From Sporosarcina sp. FSL W7-1349 (GTDB taxonomy: Bacteria; Bacillota; Bacilli; Bacillales_A; Planococcaceae), in the NCBI RefSeq assembly GCF_038003045.1, contig NZ_JBBOOK010000001.1, forward strand, positions 1,302,001 to 1,366,000: a DNA stretch of 64,000 nt. The letters are read 5' to 3'. The notes under the pieces are model-generated. The model saw only the letters and a program-made list of their open reading frames with translations, was not told the DNA's origin and did no database searches. The position numbers were made by a program, and so were the translations under genes. Below are positions 55,118 to 64,000 of the stretch, piece by piece (within the stretch, counting starts at the first letter, position 1; each line of letters opens with the position of its first letter).

Positions 55118-55991
55118 GCTCTTTCTTGTATTCGATAATGATGTTTTGCGTGGTTTTTGGTGAAGCATACTCCAATAGCTCGCCGTTGACGTAAATTTCC
55201 GTGCTTGCTGTACGTCCCACACGGATGCGTACCCGGTCGGTATCCGAGACATCTAATTCCACTTGCTCTCCAGCGCTCAATGTCCGGGCGTTCGGTTCCA
55301 TCCGCTCCTGTCTCGCTGCATCCAACACACCGATCCAGGAATCCCCGTTTGTTTTAATTTCCAACTGGAATTGATCGGTATTGGTCAATGTGTACATGGA
55401 GTCGTCCCCGTTAATGGTGACATGTTCCAAAGTCTGTTCCTGTTCAGGCTCCACAACTTCCGGAGCAGGAGTTTCCTCCTCATCAGGTACCGCACCGGCA
55501 TCATCATCTGCATTTTCCTTGGGCTTCTGTTCGACCGGCTTTTTCTCCACAGTCGTAATTGTTTCCTCCGGCGGATTATCGACGGACGGGTTCGTAGACC
55601 CATTGGACTTGTACAAAATCCAGACGACTACGATGATGACAATGATGAATAGAGCCACAATCACTTTCGGGATGGCCTCATTGATTCGGCTGTCCTTCAG
55701 ACCTCTCCGGCGCCGAAGCGGGGCTGCGGGCTGGACAGAGTCCTCTTCCGGCAGTTCCGAAGGGGTTGTCTCTTGATACAAAGCCAACATTTCATCGGAA
55801 TCAACCCCGACCGCCTCCGCATATTGCTTGATAAATGCCCGGACGTAAAAAGAGCCCGGCATCATGCTATAATCTTCGTTTTCAATACCGGAAAGGTATC
55901 TTTTCTGTATTTTTGTGATGGTCTGCAAATCTTCTAATGTATATCCTTTAGCTGTTCTCGCCTCTCGGAGACGATCACCTAATCCGGTCAC
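55113..55991 (-). CDS. rodZ: Cytoskeletal protein RodZ
   Basis: 292 residues. Cytoplasmic helix-turn-helix (GLGDRLREARTAKGYTLEDLQTITKIQKRYLSGIENEDYSMMPGSFYVRAFIKQYA), one membrane helix at about 105-125 (VIVALFIIVIIVVVWILY), an acidic Pro/Glu-rich linker, then a C-terminal beta domain (DUF4115). It binds MreB and supports rod shape. Start is GTG at 55991 with AGGTG six bases before; GTG at 56000 overlaps that site. Confidence 0.93.
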   Translation of the reverse strand: MTGLGDRLREARTAKGYTLEDLQTITKIQKRYLSGIENEDYSMMPGSFYVRAFIKQYAEAVGVDSDEMLALYQETTPSELPEEDSVQPAAPLRRRRGLKDSRINEAIPKVIVALFIIVIIVVVWILYKSNGSTNPSVDNPPEETITTVEKKPVEQKPKENADDDAGAVPDEEETPAPEVVEPEQEQTLEHVTINGDDSMYTLTNTDQFQLEIKTNGDSWIGVLDAARQERMEPNARTLSAGEQVELDVSDTDRVRIRVGRTASTEIYVNGELLEYASPKTTQNIIIEYKKEQ

Positions 55992-56009
55992 CAAAAACAC
56001 CTGCCTAAT

Positions 56010-56810
56010 TTAAAAATTAAAGAATCCGGGCCCTCCCCCCATCGTCCCCGGGTCGGACATCATATGGTTTTTCTCCATCATCTCATATGTAATTTCCTGT
56101 TCCGGATCGGTCCGCAATTCAATGATATAGTCAAAATCCTCTATATCATATTCCGAATGCTGGACGAACATATCCGGGTGTTCCACCACTTTGATCGCCG
56201 GCATCCGCATGATTTCCCGAACGAGCTGCATATGGCGTTCATCCTCTGCACGACGGGTCACGATGCCGTCCAGTATGAAAATATTATCATCCGAAAACTC
56301 ATCGCCCATCAACTTGCTCCGGACGGTCTGCTTGATCATTGTGGACGAGAGGAAAATCCACTTCTTATTCGCACAGACGCTTGCCGCCACGACAGACTCA
56401 GTCTTTCCAACCCGTGGCATCCCGCGGATTCCGATCAGTTTATGACCTTCCTGCTTGAAGATTTCGGCCATGAAATCGACGAGGATCCCGAGATCCCGAC
56501 GCAAAAACCGAAACGTCTTCTTCTCATCCGCATCTCGCTGGATGTACCGACCATGGCGGACCGCCAATATATCCCGCAACTTCGGCTCACGAATCTTCAA
56601 AACTTTAATCGTTTCCATTGTCGATGCAATTTGTTCAAACCGCTTGATCTGCCCATCGTCTTCCGTACGCAAAAGCATTCCGCGGTGTCCGCCGTCGACG
56701 CCGTTAATCGTCATAATATTTACCCGCAACATCCCGAGCAACGATGCGATATCCCCGAGAAGTCCGGGACGGTTCACTTGAATTTCGTATTCCAGATACC
56801 ATTCACCCAT
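56010..56810 (-). CDS. ymfK: DUF3388 protein (YmfK-like)
   Basis: 266 residues. An N-terminal ACT-like domain (WYLEYEIQVNRPGLLGDIASLLGMLRVNIMTINGVDGGHRGMLLR) is followed by a P-loop region (LIGIRGMPRVGKTESVVAASVCANKKWIFLSSTMIKQTVRS). This matches DUF3388 (B. subtilis YmfK), of unknown function. ATG at 56810 follows AAAGGGGTG. Upstream of rodZ by 18 bases, as in B. subtilis. Confidence 0.9.
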   Translation of the reverse strand: MGEWYLEYEIQVNRPGLLGDIASLLGMLRVNIMTINGVDGGHRGMLLRTEDDGQIKRFEQIASTMETIKVLKIREPKLRDILAVRHGRYIQRDADEKKTFRFLRRDLGILVDFMAEIFKQEGHKLIGIRGMPRVGKTESVVAASVCANKKWIFLSSTMIKQTVRSKLMGDEFSDDNIFILDGIVTRRAEDERHMQLVREIMRMPAIKVVEHPDMFVQHSEYDIEDFDYIIELRTDPEQEITYEMMEKNHMMSDPGTMGGGPGFFNF

Positions 56811-56918
56811 CTGGCACACCCCTTTTTCAATTCCCTAATATAGGACGCACGTGATTCAATATAGTTCTATAATAGCGGATTCATTTGCTTAAGAAAAGCA
56901 AAAAAGAAATCGGGCCGT

Positions 56919-57650
56919 TTACATATACCATCCACCGTTGACATTCAGGATGTCACCCGTTGTGTAATCCGCTTTGCCGCTCAGTAAATAATCAACCGCC
57001 TGCGCTACATGATCCGGGATTCCCGGCTTCATGAGCGGAATTTCTTCCATCGCCATTTGCTGCTCATCTTCCGGAAGATGGCCATTCATGCGGGTGTCGA
57101 TCCATCCCGGCGCCACCCCATTCACCCGAATGCCCGAAAAAGCGGCCTCTTTGGCATACGCTTTGACAAAAGCATGCTGCGCGCCTTTCACTGCCGAATA
57201 AACAACCTCGCCCGCAGCCCCGGTCATTCCCCAAATGGAACCGATCATGACAACATAAGCCGTCCCGAAACTGCGCAATTGCGGCGACACAGCCGCGATG
57301 AACCTGGCAGGATTGCGGACATGGACTTTCCACAGATCATCCATATCCTCCGCTGTCGTTTCCGACAATAATTTATACATGGACTGACCGTTTGCCACGA
57401 CGACAGCACGCACCTGTTTTACTTGCCTAGCCAGATCGGCACCATCCATCTGGCTCAGATCGCCTTGGATCGGCTGGAATTCCAAATCTGGATATGTTGC
57501 CTGCAGCTCCTCCTCCAAGCGTAGGACCGTACCCGCATTTTCATTGTAATGAAGGTAGAGCGACCAGCCGGAAGCGGCTAATGCCCGGCTGATCGACTCT
57601 CCGATGCCGCCCGATGCCCCTAGGACGACACAAAAACCAAGGTTGGTCAT
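56919..57650 (-). CDS. ymfI: EF-P 5-aminopentanol modification reductase YmfI (SDR family)
   Basis: 243 residues of the short-chain dehydrogenase fold: VVLGASGGIGESISRALA (NAD(P) binding), VVVANGQSMYKLL, IGSIWGMTGAAGEVVYSAVKGAQHAFVKA (Ser, Tyr, Lys triad). In B. subtilis YmfI reduces 5-aminopentanone on EF-P Lys32 to 5-aminopentanol, helping ribosomes through proline runs. ATG overlaps the ymfH stop by four bases. Confidence 0.9.
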   Translation of the reverse strand: MTNLGFCVVLGASGGIGESISRALAASGWSLYLHYNENAGTVLRLEEELQATYPDLEFQPIQGDLSQMDGADLARQVKQVRAVVVANGQSMYKLLSETTAEDMDDLWKVHVRNPARFIAAVSPQLRSFGTAYVVMIGSIWGMTGAAGEVVYSAVKGAQHAFVKAYAKEAAFSGIRVNGVAPGWIDTRMNGHLPEDEQQMAMEEIPLMKPGIPDHVAQAVDYLLSGKADYTTGDILNVNGGWYM

Positions 57651-58945
57651 TGTGCTTTTTCCGAAGGGACGATCGTGAACACCGTACGACCGCTTTCATC
57701 CGAAAATGTCTGGAACGCTTTGTGCAGATCTTCCACTGTCAATTTTTCCAATGTAGGGACGACATCGAATAAATTCATTCCATTGAAGGCATAACGAGTG
57801 AACTGATTGGCAATATATTCAGGCGAGTTCAATGATCGCATGAACTGGCCAATCCTTTTTTTCCTCATCCGATTCAGGTCATCATCCGTGACAGGCCATG
57901 AAGCGACTGCCCCGTCGATCGTTTCACGAATCAATGCCTCCAACTTTTTCGGTTCTTCCGTGTCGGAGCCGACCATTGCAAAGCCGAAACCTTCCTCCAG
58001 CGAGAAATCATAGTTGAACGATTCATCGATGAGCCCTTCGTTGTACGCTTTCGTATAAAAATCGGATGATCTGCCGAAGAGAATATCCAGCACGAGATTG
58101 GAGGACAGCTCCTGAATGAGCATCTCTTCCCCTTGAACATCGGTCTTTGTGCATTTCATACCGATATTCAACTTCGGTTTCAAGACATCCATCTCCAACT
58201 TGCTTTCGGCGGTCGCTGCTGCCGGCGATTCTTCCGGGAAGTGGCGGACGATTGTTTCCGGTTCCTTGAATGTTTTTGCCGCCTGGTTCTTCTTCACAAA
58301 GTCGATCATTTCCGCCGGATCGACTGCGCCTACGACAAAAAACACCATATTGGAGGGATGATAAAACGTCTCATAGCAAGTGTACAGATGTTCAGCAGTA
58401 ATATCCTGGATTGATTCGACCGTTCCCGCAATATCGATTCTCACAGGATGCTCGTGCATCAAGTTTTCAATCGTTCCATAGTAGAGACGCCAATCGGGAA
58501 GATCATCGTACATCGTTATTTCCTGGGCAATGATGCCCTTTTCCTTCTCAACCGTTTTTTCCGTAAAGTACGGATCTTGAACGAAATCGAGTAGGACTTC
58601 TGCGTTCTCGTACAATTTATCGGTAGCGGAAAATAGATACGAAGTTCTAGTAAAGGAAGTGAACGCATTGGCGGAAGCACCGTGGACGCTGAATTTCTGG
58701 AATACATCCCCGTCCTCTTTTTCGAACATCTTATGCTCTAGGAAATGTGCGATTCCATCCGGTACGGTAACTTCCTCCGTACCTCCGCGGGGAATGAACG
58801 TACGGTCAATCGAACCATATTTCGTCGTGAACGTCACGAACGTTTTGGAAAATCCTTTTTTTGGCAAGACGTAAACATCCAGCCCATTATCCAGCTTTTC
58901 ATTATATAATGTTTCTTGAAGTGCATCGAATTGTATTTTCTTCAT
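57647..58945 (-). CDS. ymfH: M16 family peptidase homologue YmfH
   Basis: 432 residues. The zinc motif HFLEH of M16 metallopeptidases is present (AHFLEHKMFEKEDGDVF), with the later Glu in the EKEKGIIAQEI region. It is needed with YmfF and YmfI for EF-P modification in B. subtilis; its peptidase role is unclear. ATG at 58945 is used, with TTG at 58951 as an alternative closer to AAGGAGG. It starts two bases after the ymfF stop. Confidence 0.9.
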   Translation of the reverse strand: MKKIQFDALQETLYNEKLDNGLDVYVLPKKGFSKTFVTFTTKYGSIDRTFIPRGGTEEVTVPDGIAHFLEHKMFEKEDGDVFQKFSVHGASANAFTSFTRTSYLFSATDKLYENAEVLLDFVQDPYFTEKTVEKEKGIIAQEITMYDDLPDWRLYYGTIENLMHEHPVRIDIAGTVESIQDITAEHLYTCYETFYHPSNMVFFVVGAVDPAEMIDFVKKNQAAKTFKEPETIVRHFPEESPAAATAESKLEMDVLKPKLNIGMKCTKTDVQGEEMLIQELSSNLVLDILFGRSSDFYTKAYNEGLIDESFNYDFSLEEGFGFAMVGSDTEEPKKLEALIRETIDGAVASWPVTDDDLNRMRKKRIGQFMRSLNSPEYIANQFTRYAFNGMNLFDVVPTLEKLTVEDLHKAFQTFSDESGRTVFTIVPSEKAQ

Positions 58946-58947
58946 CG

Positions 58948-60228
58948 TCAAGCGGCCTCCTTGCCAGACAGCAGATACACGATTTCCAACGTGATTTCGG
59001 ATGCCATTTTTTGAATATCGTCTTTCGTCACGGCCTCCCAGCCGGAGATGAGGAAATCGGCAGTGAAGTTCTCATTCAATTCCTTATACTGATCAAACAC
59101 TTCGATTTGTCCTCTTGCCGAGTCGAACGTGCTCTTAATGCTGTTCGTCAGCAACGCTTTTGTCTGTTCGATTTCCAGATCCGTGATTTCTCCTCGCTGC
59201 AAGGCGTCGAGTTGTTCATTGATCAGTTTGACCGCCTTCTCTTCGAGCTCCGCGTCGATCCCGGCCATGACATAGATCAGGCCATAATGCGCAGAGTATG
59301 AACTCGACGCGTAATACGCCATGCTCTCTTTTTCACGGACATTCATGAACAGCTTACTATGCGCGAAGCCACCGAACACGCCATTCGTCACTTGCATTTT
59401 CAAATAATCCGGATGGGTGAATACAATCGGCGTGCTGAAGCCAAGATGCAGTTTCCCCTGTTTCATATCCTGTTTTTCCTTCACGTTCCGGACTTCCGAT
59501 TTCTGTTCCGTCGCGCCAGGGGCAGCCGCTTCCTTGTCATTTTTCCGCACAGTCCGCGGTTCAAATGGAAACAGTTTCTTGATCTTTTCCGTCATCTTCT
59601 TTTCATCGATATCGCCGACGATGTAAATGTTGATTTCATCGTTTTGCAACATGCTGTTATAAGCCTCCAGCAAACCATCTGCCGTAACTGCTTCAACTTC
59701 CTCTTCCGTCCCATAGGAAGAAGTCGAGACCGGGCTATCAGGGCGCAACAGTTCCAGCATGCGCTTTTGGGCAAAACGCGTCTTATCGTCGTACACCGAA
59801 CGGATCCGCTCTTTCACGGAACGTTTTTCACGGTTCACTACCGACTCATCGAACTTGCCATCGACAAAATTCGGGTTGAAGACGACTGTTTGCAATAAAT
59901 CCAACACTTCATCGAGCACGGTATCGCCGGTCAAATACTCATCATTCACACATTCGGCGTAAAGGGACACAATATGTGTATTGGCCCGTTTCGTCGCGTC
60001 CGTAAACAGGACGGTTCCATACAGCTCATCCAATGTGTTTCGCAACTCACTCTGCGTTCGGTATTTGCCGTTTGAATCTTGGAGCACATTCGCCAGGACG
60101 GCGCGATTCGTCGCCTTTTCGGAGTCCAGTTCGGTCTTCCATTTCACTGAAAAATTGATCGTCTTGAATTGTTCGAGTGAACGGATGTATAAATTGACGC
60201 CCTCTTGAAGAATAACTTTATTGAACAT
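58948..60228 (-). CDS. ymfF: M16 family peptidase homologue YmfF (inactive type)
   Basis: 426 residues of M16 fold but without an HxxEH zinc motif at the expected place (KATNRAVLANVLQDSNGKY), so probably the non-catalytic partner of YmfH. NYNIYIVGDIDEKKMTEKIKKLFPFEPR-like and the later HSKLFMNVREKESMAYYASSS regions are typical. Required with ymfH and ymfI for EF-P modification. ATG at 60228 follows AGAGGTG. First gene of ymfF-ymfH-ymfI. Confidence 0.88.
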   Translation of the reverse strand: MFNKVILQEGVNLYIRSLEQFKTINFSVKWKTELDSEKATNRAVLANVLQDSNGKYRTQSELRNTLDELYGTVLFTDATKRANTHIVSLYAECVNDEYLTGDTVLDEVLDLLQTVVFNPNFVDGKFDESVVNREKRSVKERIRSVYDDKTRFAQKRMLELLRPDSPVSTSSYGTEEEVEAVTADGLLEAYNSMLQNDEINIYIVGDIDEKKMTEKIKKLFPFEPRTVRKNDKEAAAPGATEQKSEVRNVKEKQDMKQGKLHLGFSTPIVFTHPDYLKMQVTNGVFGGFAHSKLFMNVREKESMAYYASSSYSAHYGLIYVMAGIDAELEEKAVKLINEQLDALQRGEITDLEIEQTKALLTNSIKSTFDSARGQIEVFDQYKELNENFTADFLISGWEAVTKDDIQKMASEITLEIVYLLSGKEAA

Positions 60229-60270
60229 ATAAACACCTCTGTTTTTGTTAATATGAGGATTCTCCACTTC

Positions 60271-60300
60271 ACTATACATGTCAAATGCGGCTTGGGGCAA
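60271..60300 (-). promoter_or_regulatory. Sigma-A promoter of ymfF-ymfH-ymfI
   Basis: Minus-strand TTGCCC (60300-60295), 18-base spacer, TATAGT (60276-60271). Confidence 0.5.
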
Positions 60301-60378
60301 ATTACAGCTTGCCGGATGCCTTGCAAAATAAGAACTTGCTCATGCCCGATCCCAAATTCATTGAACCACCTGCCATTA

Positions 60379-60420
60379 AAAAGCTGCCCGGATGTCTGGT
60401 AATTTCCTGGGCAGCTTTCA
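60379..60420 (-). terminator. Terminator of the nup operon
   Basis: AAAGCTGCCC and GGGCAGCTTT pair on the minus strand, followed by TTAATGG, just after nupQ. Confidence 0.85.
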
Positions 60421-60433
60421 ATTGAACAATTTT

Positions 60434-61393
60434 TTACCGATTTCCTTTAATATATGGCTGACCGCTCGCTTTTGGTGCATTCGCCCGGCCGATGAATCCG
60501 GCTAATGCCAAAATCGTCAATACATACGGCAGGATATTAAAATACACCGAGGGTATGCTTTGCAGAAATTGAATATTTGCGGAGCTGATCGCCAACGCTT
60601 GAGCAAATCCGAAAAACAGGGCAGCTCCCATTGCACCGATCGGATGCCACTTCCCGAAAATCATCGCTGCAAGTGCAATGAACCCTTGTCCATTGATCGT
60701 CGCATGCCCAAAATCTCCCGTCATCGTCTGCGAGTAGATCGCGCCGCCGATGCCGGCAAGTCCACCCGAAATAATAACTGCAATGTAGCGGATTTTCGTC
60801 ACATTGATCCCCATCGTATCCGCCGCCATTGGATGCTCCCCCACCGAACGAAGCCGAAGTCCGAAAGGCGTTTTATAAATGACAAACCAGGAAATGAACG
60901 CCAAAGCGATCGCTGCAATGGATGATCCGTAAAGACCCTTAAACAACATTGGGCCCAGAAATGGAATGTCTTTTAAAAGGGGAATATTGATCAATGGAAT
61001 ATTTTGTTGAATAAAATCGGTCTGCCCTTTATCAAAAATCATTTTTACTGAAAATAAGGCAACTGCCAAGCCAAGCATATTAATCGCTACCCCGGAAACG
61101 ACTTGGTCAGCCCGGAACGAAATCGAGGCGACTGCGTGAATGACAGAAAACAGAGCCGACACGACCATCGCGGCAAGGAGAGCAAGCCATGGCGTCCATG
61201 CGCCGAACGTTTCCGCGAAGCGTAGGTTGAATAGGATCCCGATAAACGCCCCCATGATCATCAGCCCTTCCAGACCGATGTTGACGACCCCGGAACGTTC
61301 GGAAAAGACACCACCGATCGCCGTGAAAATGAGAGGAGCGGCATACGCGATTGTAATCGGCACGATAAAGTATAAGAAGCCTAAGAAGCTCAT
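60434..61393 (-). CDS. nupQ: Nucleoside ABC transporter permease (NupQ-like)
   Basis: 319 residues, eight to ten hydrophobic segments. APLIFTAIGGVFSERSGVVNIGLEGLMIMGAFIG and GHATINGQGFIALAAMIFGKWHPIGA are hallmarks of branched-chain-type permeases of the BmpA/NupNOPQ guanosine importers. With NupP it forms the channel. GGAGGCGA precedes ATG; it starts one base after the nupP stop. Confidence 0.92.
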   Translation of the reverse strand: MSFLGFLYFIVPITIAYAAPLIFTAIGGVFSERSGVVNIGLEGLMIMGAFIGILFNLRFAETFGAWTPWLALLAAMVVSALFSVIHAVASISFRADQVVSGVAINMLGLAVALFSVKMIFDKGQTDFIQQNIPLINIPLLKDIPFLGPMLFKGLYGSSIAAIALAFISWFVIYKTPFGLRLRSVGEHPMAADTMGINVTKIRYIAVIISGGLAGIGGAIYSQTMTGDFGHATINGQGFIALAAMIFGKWHPIGAMGAALFFGFAQALAISSANIQFLQSIPSVYFNILPYVLTILALAGFIGRANAPKASGQPYIKGNR

Positions 61394-61394
61394 C

Positions 61395-62441
61395 TCACTT
61401 CGCCTCCTTTCTCTTATTCAACTTGCCGAGCAGGACACGAATGATGTAACCGGAAGCGACAAAGAGAATGATCAGTGCAATGACAATCGATACGATTTCA
61501 TCAGGAACCCCTGCCTCACTCGGCATATTGCCCGCCCCGTATTTCAAGGCGCCGAACAAGGATGCCCCGAAAATGACACCAAGAGGCGTATTCGCGCCGA
61601 GTAGAGCGACCGCGATCCCGTCAAATCCAATCCCGGTAAATCCGCCAAGCTGTACCATGTTGCCAAACGTCCCGAGGGCTTCCATCGAACCCGCAAGACC
61701 GGCGAAGGCACCGGAAATGACCATAGACAGAATAATATTTTTATTCACACTCATGCCTGCGTATTGGGAGGCATGTTCGTTAAAGCCGACGGATTTTAAT
61801 TCGAACCCGGTCTTGGTTTTTTCCAAGATGAGCCACATGACAAACACCATCGCAAGGGCGACAAGAATCCCGTAATGCAAGGTCGAAAAATCGGTTAAAT
61901 TTCGTAGAAAATCCGATCGGAGGGAGGCGGACGGATGAATTTTTTCAGTTTTGTAGCTACCTCCTGAAACTGTCTTGATGAGCGCATTGACGACGTGGAG
62001 TGCAATATAGTTCATCATGATCGTGACAATGACTTCATGTACCCGCAAAGTCGCTTTTAGCAGGCCAGGTATGAATCCCCAAAGGGCGCCCGCTACAGCG
62101 GCAGCCAACAACGCCAGCGGCAAATGGATGATTTTAGGCAATTCAATCGCGGTCCCGACAAAAGTTGCCGCAAACCAACCAACGATCAGCTGACCTTCAA
62201 CCCCAATATTGAAGAGGCCCGTCCGAAAAGCGAAGGCGACTGCAAGACCCGCCAATATATAGGGGCTAATTTGGCGGATTGTCTCCCCGATAGCATAGGA
62301 ACTCCCGAAAATTCCGTTCCACAAGGCAATATATGCTTGAACAGGATCATAATCGCTGAACAGCATGACAACTGCCCCGACTAACAGGCCAAGGATAATG
62401 GCGATAACAGGAACAAGTACAGTAACAAGCCTATTCGACAT
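61395..62441 (-). CDS. nupP: Nucleoside ABC transporter permease (NupP-like)
   Basis: 348 residues, about ten hydrophobic segments. SPYILAGLAVAFAFRTGLFNIGVEGQLIVG, FIPGLLKATLRVHEVIVTIMMNYIAL and FTGIGFDGIAVALLGANTPLG are typical of the second permease in these importers. ATG at 62441 follows AAGGAAGGTGA and lies inside the 3' end of nupO (11-base overlap), so translation is probably coupled. Confidence 0.92.
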   Translation of the reverse strand: MSNRLVTVLVPVIAIILGLLVGAVVMLFSDYDPVQAYIALWNGIFGSSYAIGETIRQISPYILAGLAVAFAFRTGLFNIGVEGQLIVGWFAATFVGTAIELPKIIHLPLALLAAAVAGALWGFIPGLLKATLRVHEVIVTIMMNYIALHVVNALIKTVSGGSYKTEKIHPSASLRSDFLRNLTDFSTLHYGILVALAMVFVMWLILEKTKTGFELKSVGFNEHASQYAGMSVNKNIILSMVISGAFAGLAGSMEALGTFGNMVQLGGFTGIGFDGIAVALLGANTPLGVIFGASLFGALKYGAGNMPSEAGVPDEIVSIVIALIILFVASGYIIRVLLGKLNKRKEAK

Positions 62442-64000
62442 GGCGGTCGTCACCTTCCTTCAATACGACATCATCCCCGACAACGATCATTTCTTCTTTG
62501 GCATGGCCCGCCATAAGAAGACCTAATTCTTGTTCAGTTGTTTCATATGGCAGTACCGTATCTACAATCTGTCCATCATAAATGACTGCAATCCGATCGG
62601 AAACATTCATCACCTCGTCCAATTCAAAAGAGATGAGTAAGACCGCTTTTCCATTATCCCGTTGTTCAATAAGCCGTTTATGGATAAATTCAATCGCCCC
62701 GACATCCAGTCCTCGGGTCGGCAAAGCGGCAATGAGCAATTCGGGATTCCGATCCACCTCGCGGCCGATGATCAATTTCTGCTGATTCCCCCCGGATAGG
62801 GCGCGCACTAATTCATGTTCCCCTTGTGTGCGCACGTCGAAAGCTGCAATGATATCCTTTGCTTTTTGAGAGATAACTTTATAATCCATTAGACCGTTTT
62901 TGGAAAACGGCTTTTTATAATACGTTTGCAATGCGGCATTATAACCGACGGAAAAATCCAAGACGAGTCCGTGTTTATGGCGGTCTTGCGGAATATGCCC
63001 AAGACCCGCTTCCGTGATTTCCCGAGGCTTTTTCCCGGTGACGTCCACCGTGTCGAGAAACACATTCCCGCTTTTCACCTTCCGCAAGCCGGCAATCGCT
63101 TCGATCAATTCCGATTGTCCATTGCCATCAATACCCGCAATGCCGACGATTTCACCTTTCCGGACGGATAGATTGAGCCCTTTCAATTTAGGAATACCCC
63201 GGTAATCCTCAACAACCAAATTCTCAATCCGAAGCACTTCTTCTATCGGTCGAGAAGGCCCTTTTTCGGTTTTAAACGTCACCTGGCGACCGACCATCAT
63301 CGTAGCCAGTTCTACGGGCGTCGTCTCCGATGTGACTACAGTGCCGATTCCTTGTCCTTTTCGGATGATCGTCACACGGTCGGAGACATCCATGATTTCT
63401 TGCAATTTATGCGTGATGATGATAATCGATTTTCCTTCGGCGATCAATTTCTTCATAATGGAAATCAATTCCTGGATCTCCTGTGGGGTCAAGGAGGCTG
63501 TCGGTTCATCGAAAATCAAAATGTCAGCACCGCGATAAAGCGTTTTTAAAATCTCCACCCGTTGCTGCATGCCAACCGAAATATCTTCAATTTTTGCATA
63601 GGGATCGACATCGAGCCCGTACAGCTTAGAGATTTCCGCCACTTTTTTGGCTGCGGCTTTTACATTGATCATGCCCATTTTTTTCGGTTCATTACCGAGG
63701 ACGATATTTTCCGTAACCGTCAGATTTTCCACGAGCATGAAGTGCTGATGCACCATGCCGATCCCTTGGCTATTGGCCACATTCGGATCGGTGATGGCGA
63801 TCGCTTTCCCTCGTACCCGGATTTCCCCGCCATCCGGCTGGTACAATCCGAAGAGGACATTCATCAGCGTCGATTTCCCGGCACCATTTTCCCCTAAGAG
63901 GGCATGGATTTCCCCTTTTTTCAGTTGGAGAGTGATATTATCATTGGCAACAAAATTGCCGAATACCTTTCGGATATTCAGCATCTCCACTACGTATTCC
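62431..64000 (-). CDS. nupO: Nucleoside ABC transporter ATP-binding protein (NupO-like), start cut by window edge
   Basis: About 523 residues with two ABC domains in tandem: LLGENGAGKSTLMNVLFG and signature ISVGMQQRVEILKTL with LIFDEPTASLTPQE; second copy GIDGNGQSELIEA and ALSGGNQQKLIIGREV. The frame stays open beyond GTG at 63990 and reads EYVVEMLNIRKVFG, the family N-terminus (MEYVIEMLNIRK in YufO), so ATG should begin two bases outside the window; base 64000 supplies its G. It energises guanosine uptake; the binding lipoprotein gene should lie just outside. Confidence 0.93.
   Translation of the reverse strand, partial: EYVVEMLNIRKVFGNFVANDNITLQLKKGEIHALLGENGAGKSTLMNVLFGLYQPDGGEIRVRGKAIAITDPNVANSQGIGMVHQHFMLVENLTVTENIVLGNEPKKMGMINVKAAAKKVAEISKLYGLDVDPYAKIEDISVGMQQRVEILKTLYRGADILIFDEPTASLTPQEIQELISIMKKLIAEGKSIIIITHKLQEIMDVSDRVTIIRKGQGIGTVVTSETTPVELATMMVGRQVTFKTEKGPSRPIEEVLRIENLVVEDYRGIPKLKGLNLSVRKGEIVGIAGIDGNGQSELIEAIAGLRKVKSGNVFLDTVDVTGKKPREITEAGLGHIPQDRHKHGLVLDFSVGYNAALQTYYKKPFSKNGLMDYKVISQKAKDIIAAFDVRTQGEHELVRALSGGNQQKLIIGREVDRNPELLIAALPTRGLDVGAIEFIHKRLIEQRDNGKAVLLISFELDEVMNVSDRIAVIYDGQIVDTVLPYETTEQELGLLMAGHAKEEMIVVGDDVVLKEGDDRHVE

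Overview
The window is chromosomal DNA of a spore-forming, low-to-mid G+C Gram-positive of the Bacillales. The spore genes (cotE, spoVS, an alpha/beta SASP, sirA) and long stretches of Bacillus subtilis-like gene order support this: tkt-sirA-yneF, ynzC-yneB-yneA/lexA, mutS-mutL..miaA-hfq, cotE-ricA-miaB, spoVS-ymdB-rny-recA-cinA-pgsA-rodZ-ymfK-ymfI-ymfH-ymfF. Base composition looks close to half G+C by eye. A Planococcaceae member such as Sporosarcina is my best guess, but it is inference and I could not search. No rRNA, tRNA, CRISPR, prophage or insertion sequence was seen.

Layout. 1-6430: start of a Ca2+/H+ antiporter, small membrane and DUF proteins (DUF1540, DUF169, YitT, DUF378) and a chemotaxis receptor. 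6878-11681: divergent 5-oxoprolinase cluster (ycsI-ycsG-pxpA against pxpB-pxpC) with a cre-like site and three copies of an operator-like palindrome between the two arms. 11982-18371: lipoprotein, a PadR-controlled heterodimeric ABC exporter, an IclR regulator and a DMT transporter. 18372-22576: a poorly explained interval, an AT-rich anchored protein with an apparent homopolymer frameshift, an RsbQ/PAS-GGDEF pair and a SASP gene. 22638-29124: metabolic and small genes, then yneF and sirA with Spo0A boxes. 29408-33586: transketolase and the SOS island yneA-yneB-ynzC/lexA with three LexA boxes.

33769-46856: ynbB, a TRIC-type channel, hfq-miaA, a lipase-glpD pair, mutL-mutS, cotE, ricA and miaB. 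47085-48402: a TetR regulator with a DUF2306 membrane protein. 48490-60228: spoVS, ymdB, rny, recA, cinA, pgsA, rodZ, ymfK and the EF-P modification genes ymfI-ymfH-ymfF. 60434-64000: nucleoside ABC transporter genes nupQ-nupP-nupO, the last cut two bases short of its start.

The main unexplained observations are: (i) three intergenic arrays (about 1803-1979, 6456-6815, 33661-33752) with unrelated unit sequences but one shared period of about 21 bp, i.e. two helical turns; (ii) an RsbQ-PAS-GGDEF operon in which the sigma-B energy-stress sensor is wired to a diguanylate cyclase with an I-site; (iii) a multi-hairpin repeat element upstream of rny; (iv) a cotE gene whose only well-placed start codon is CTG.
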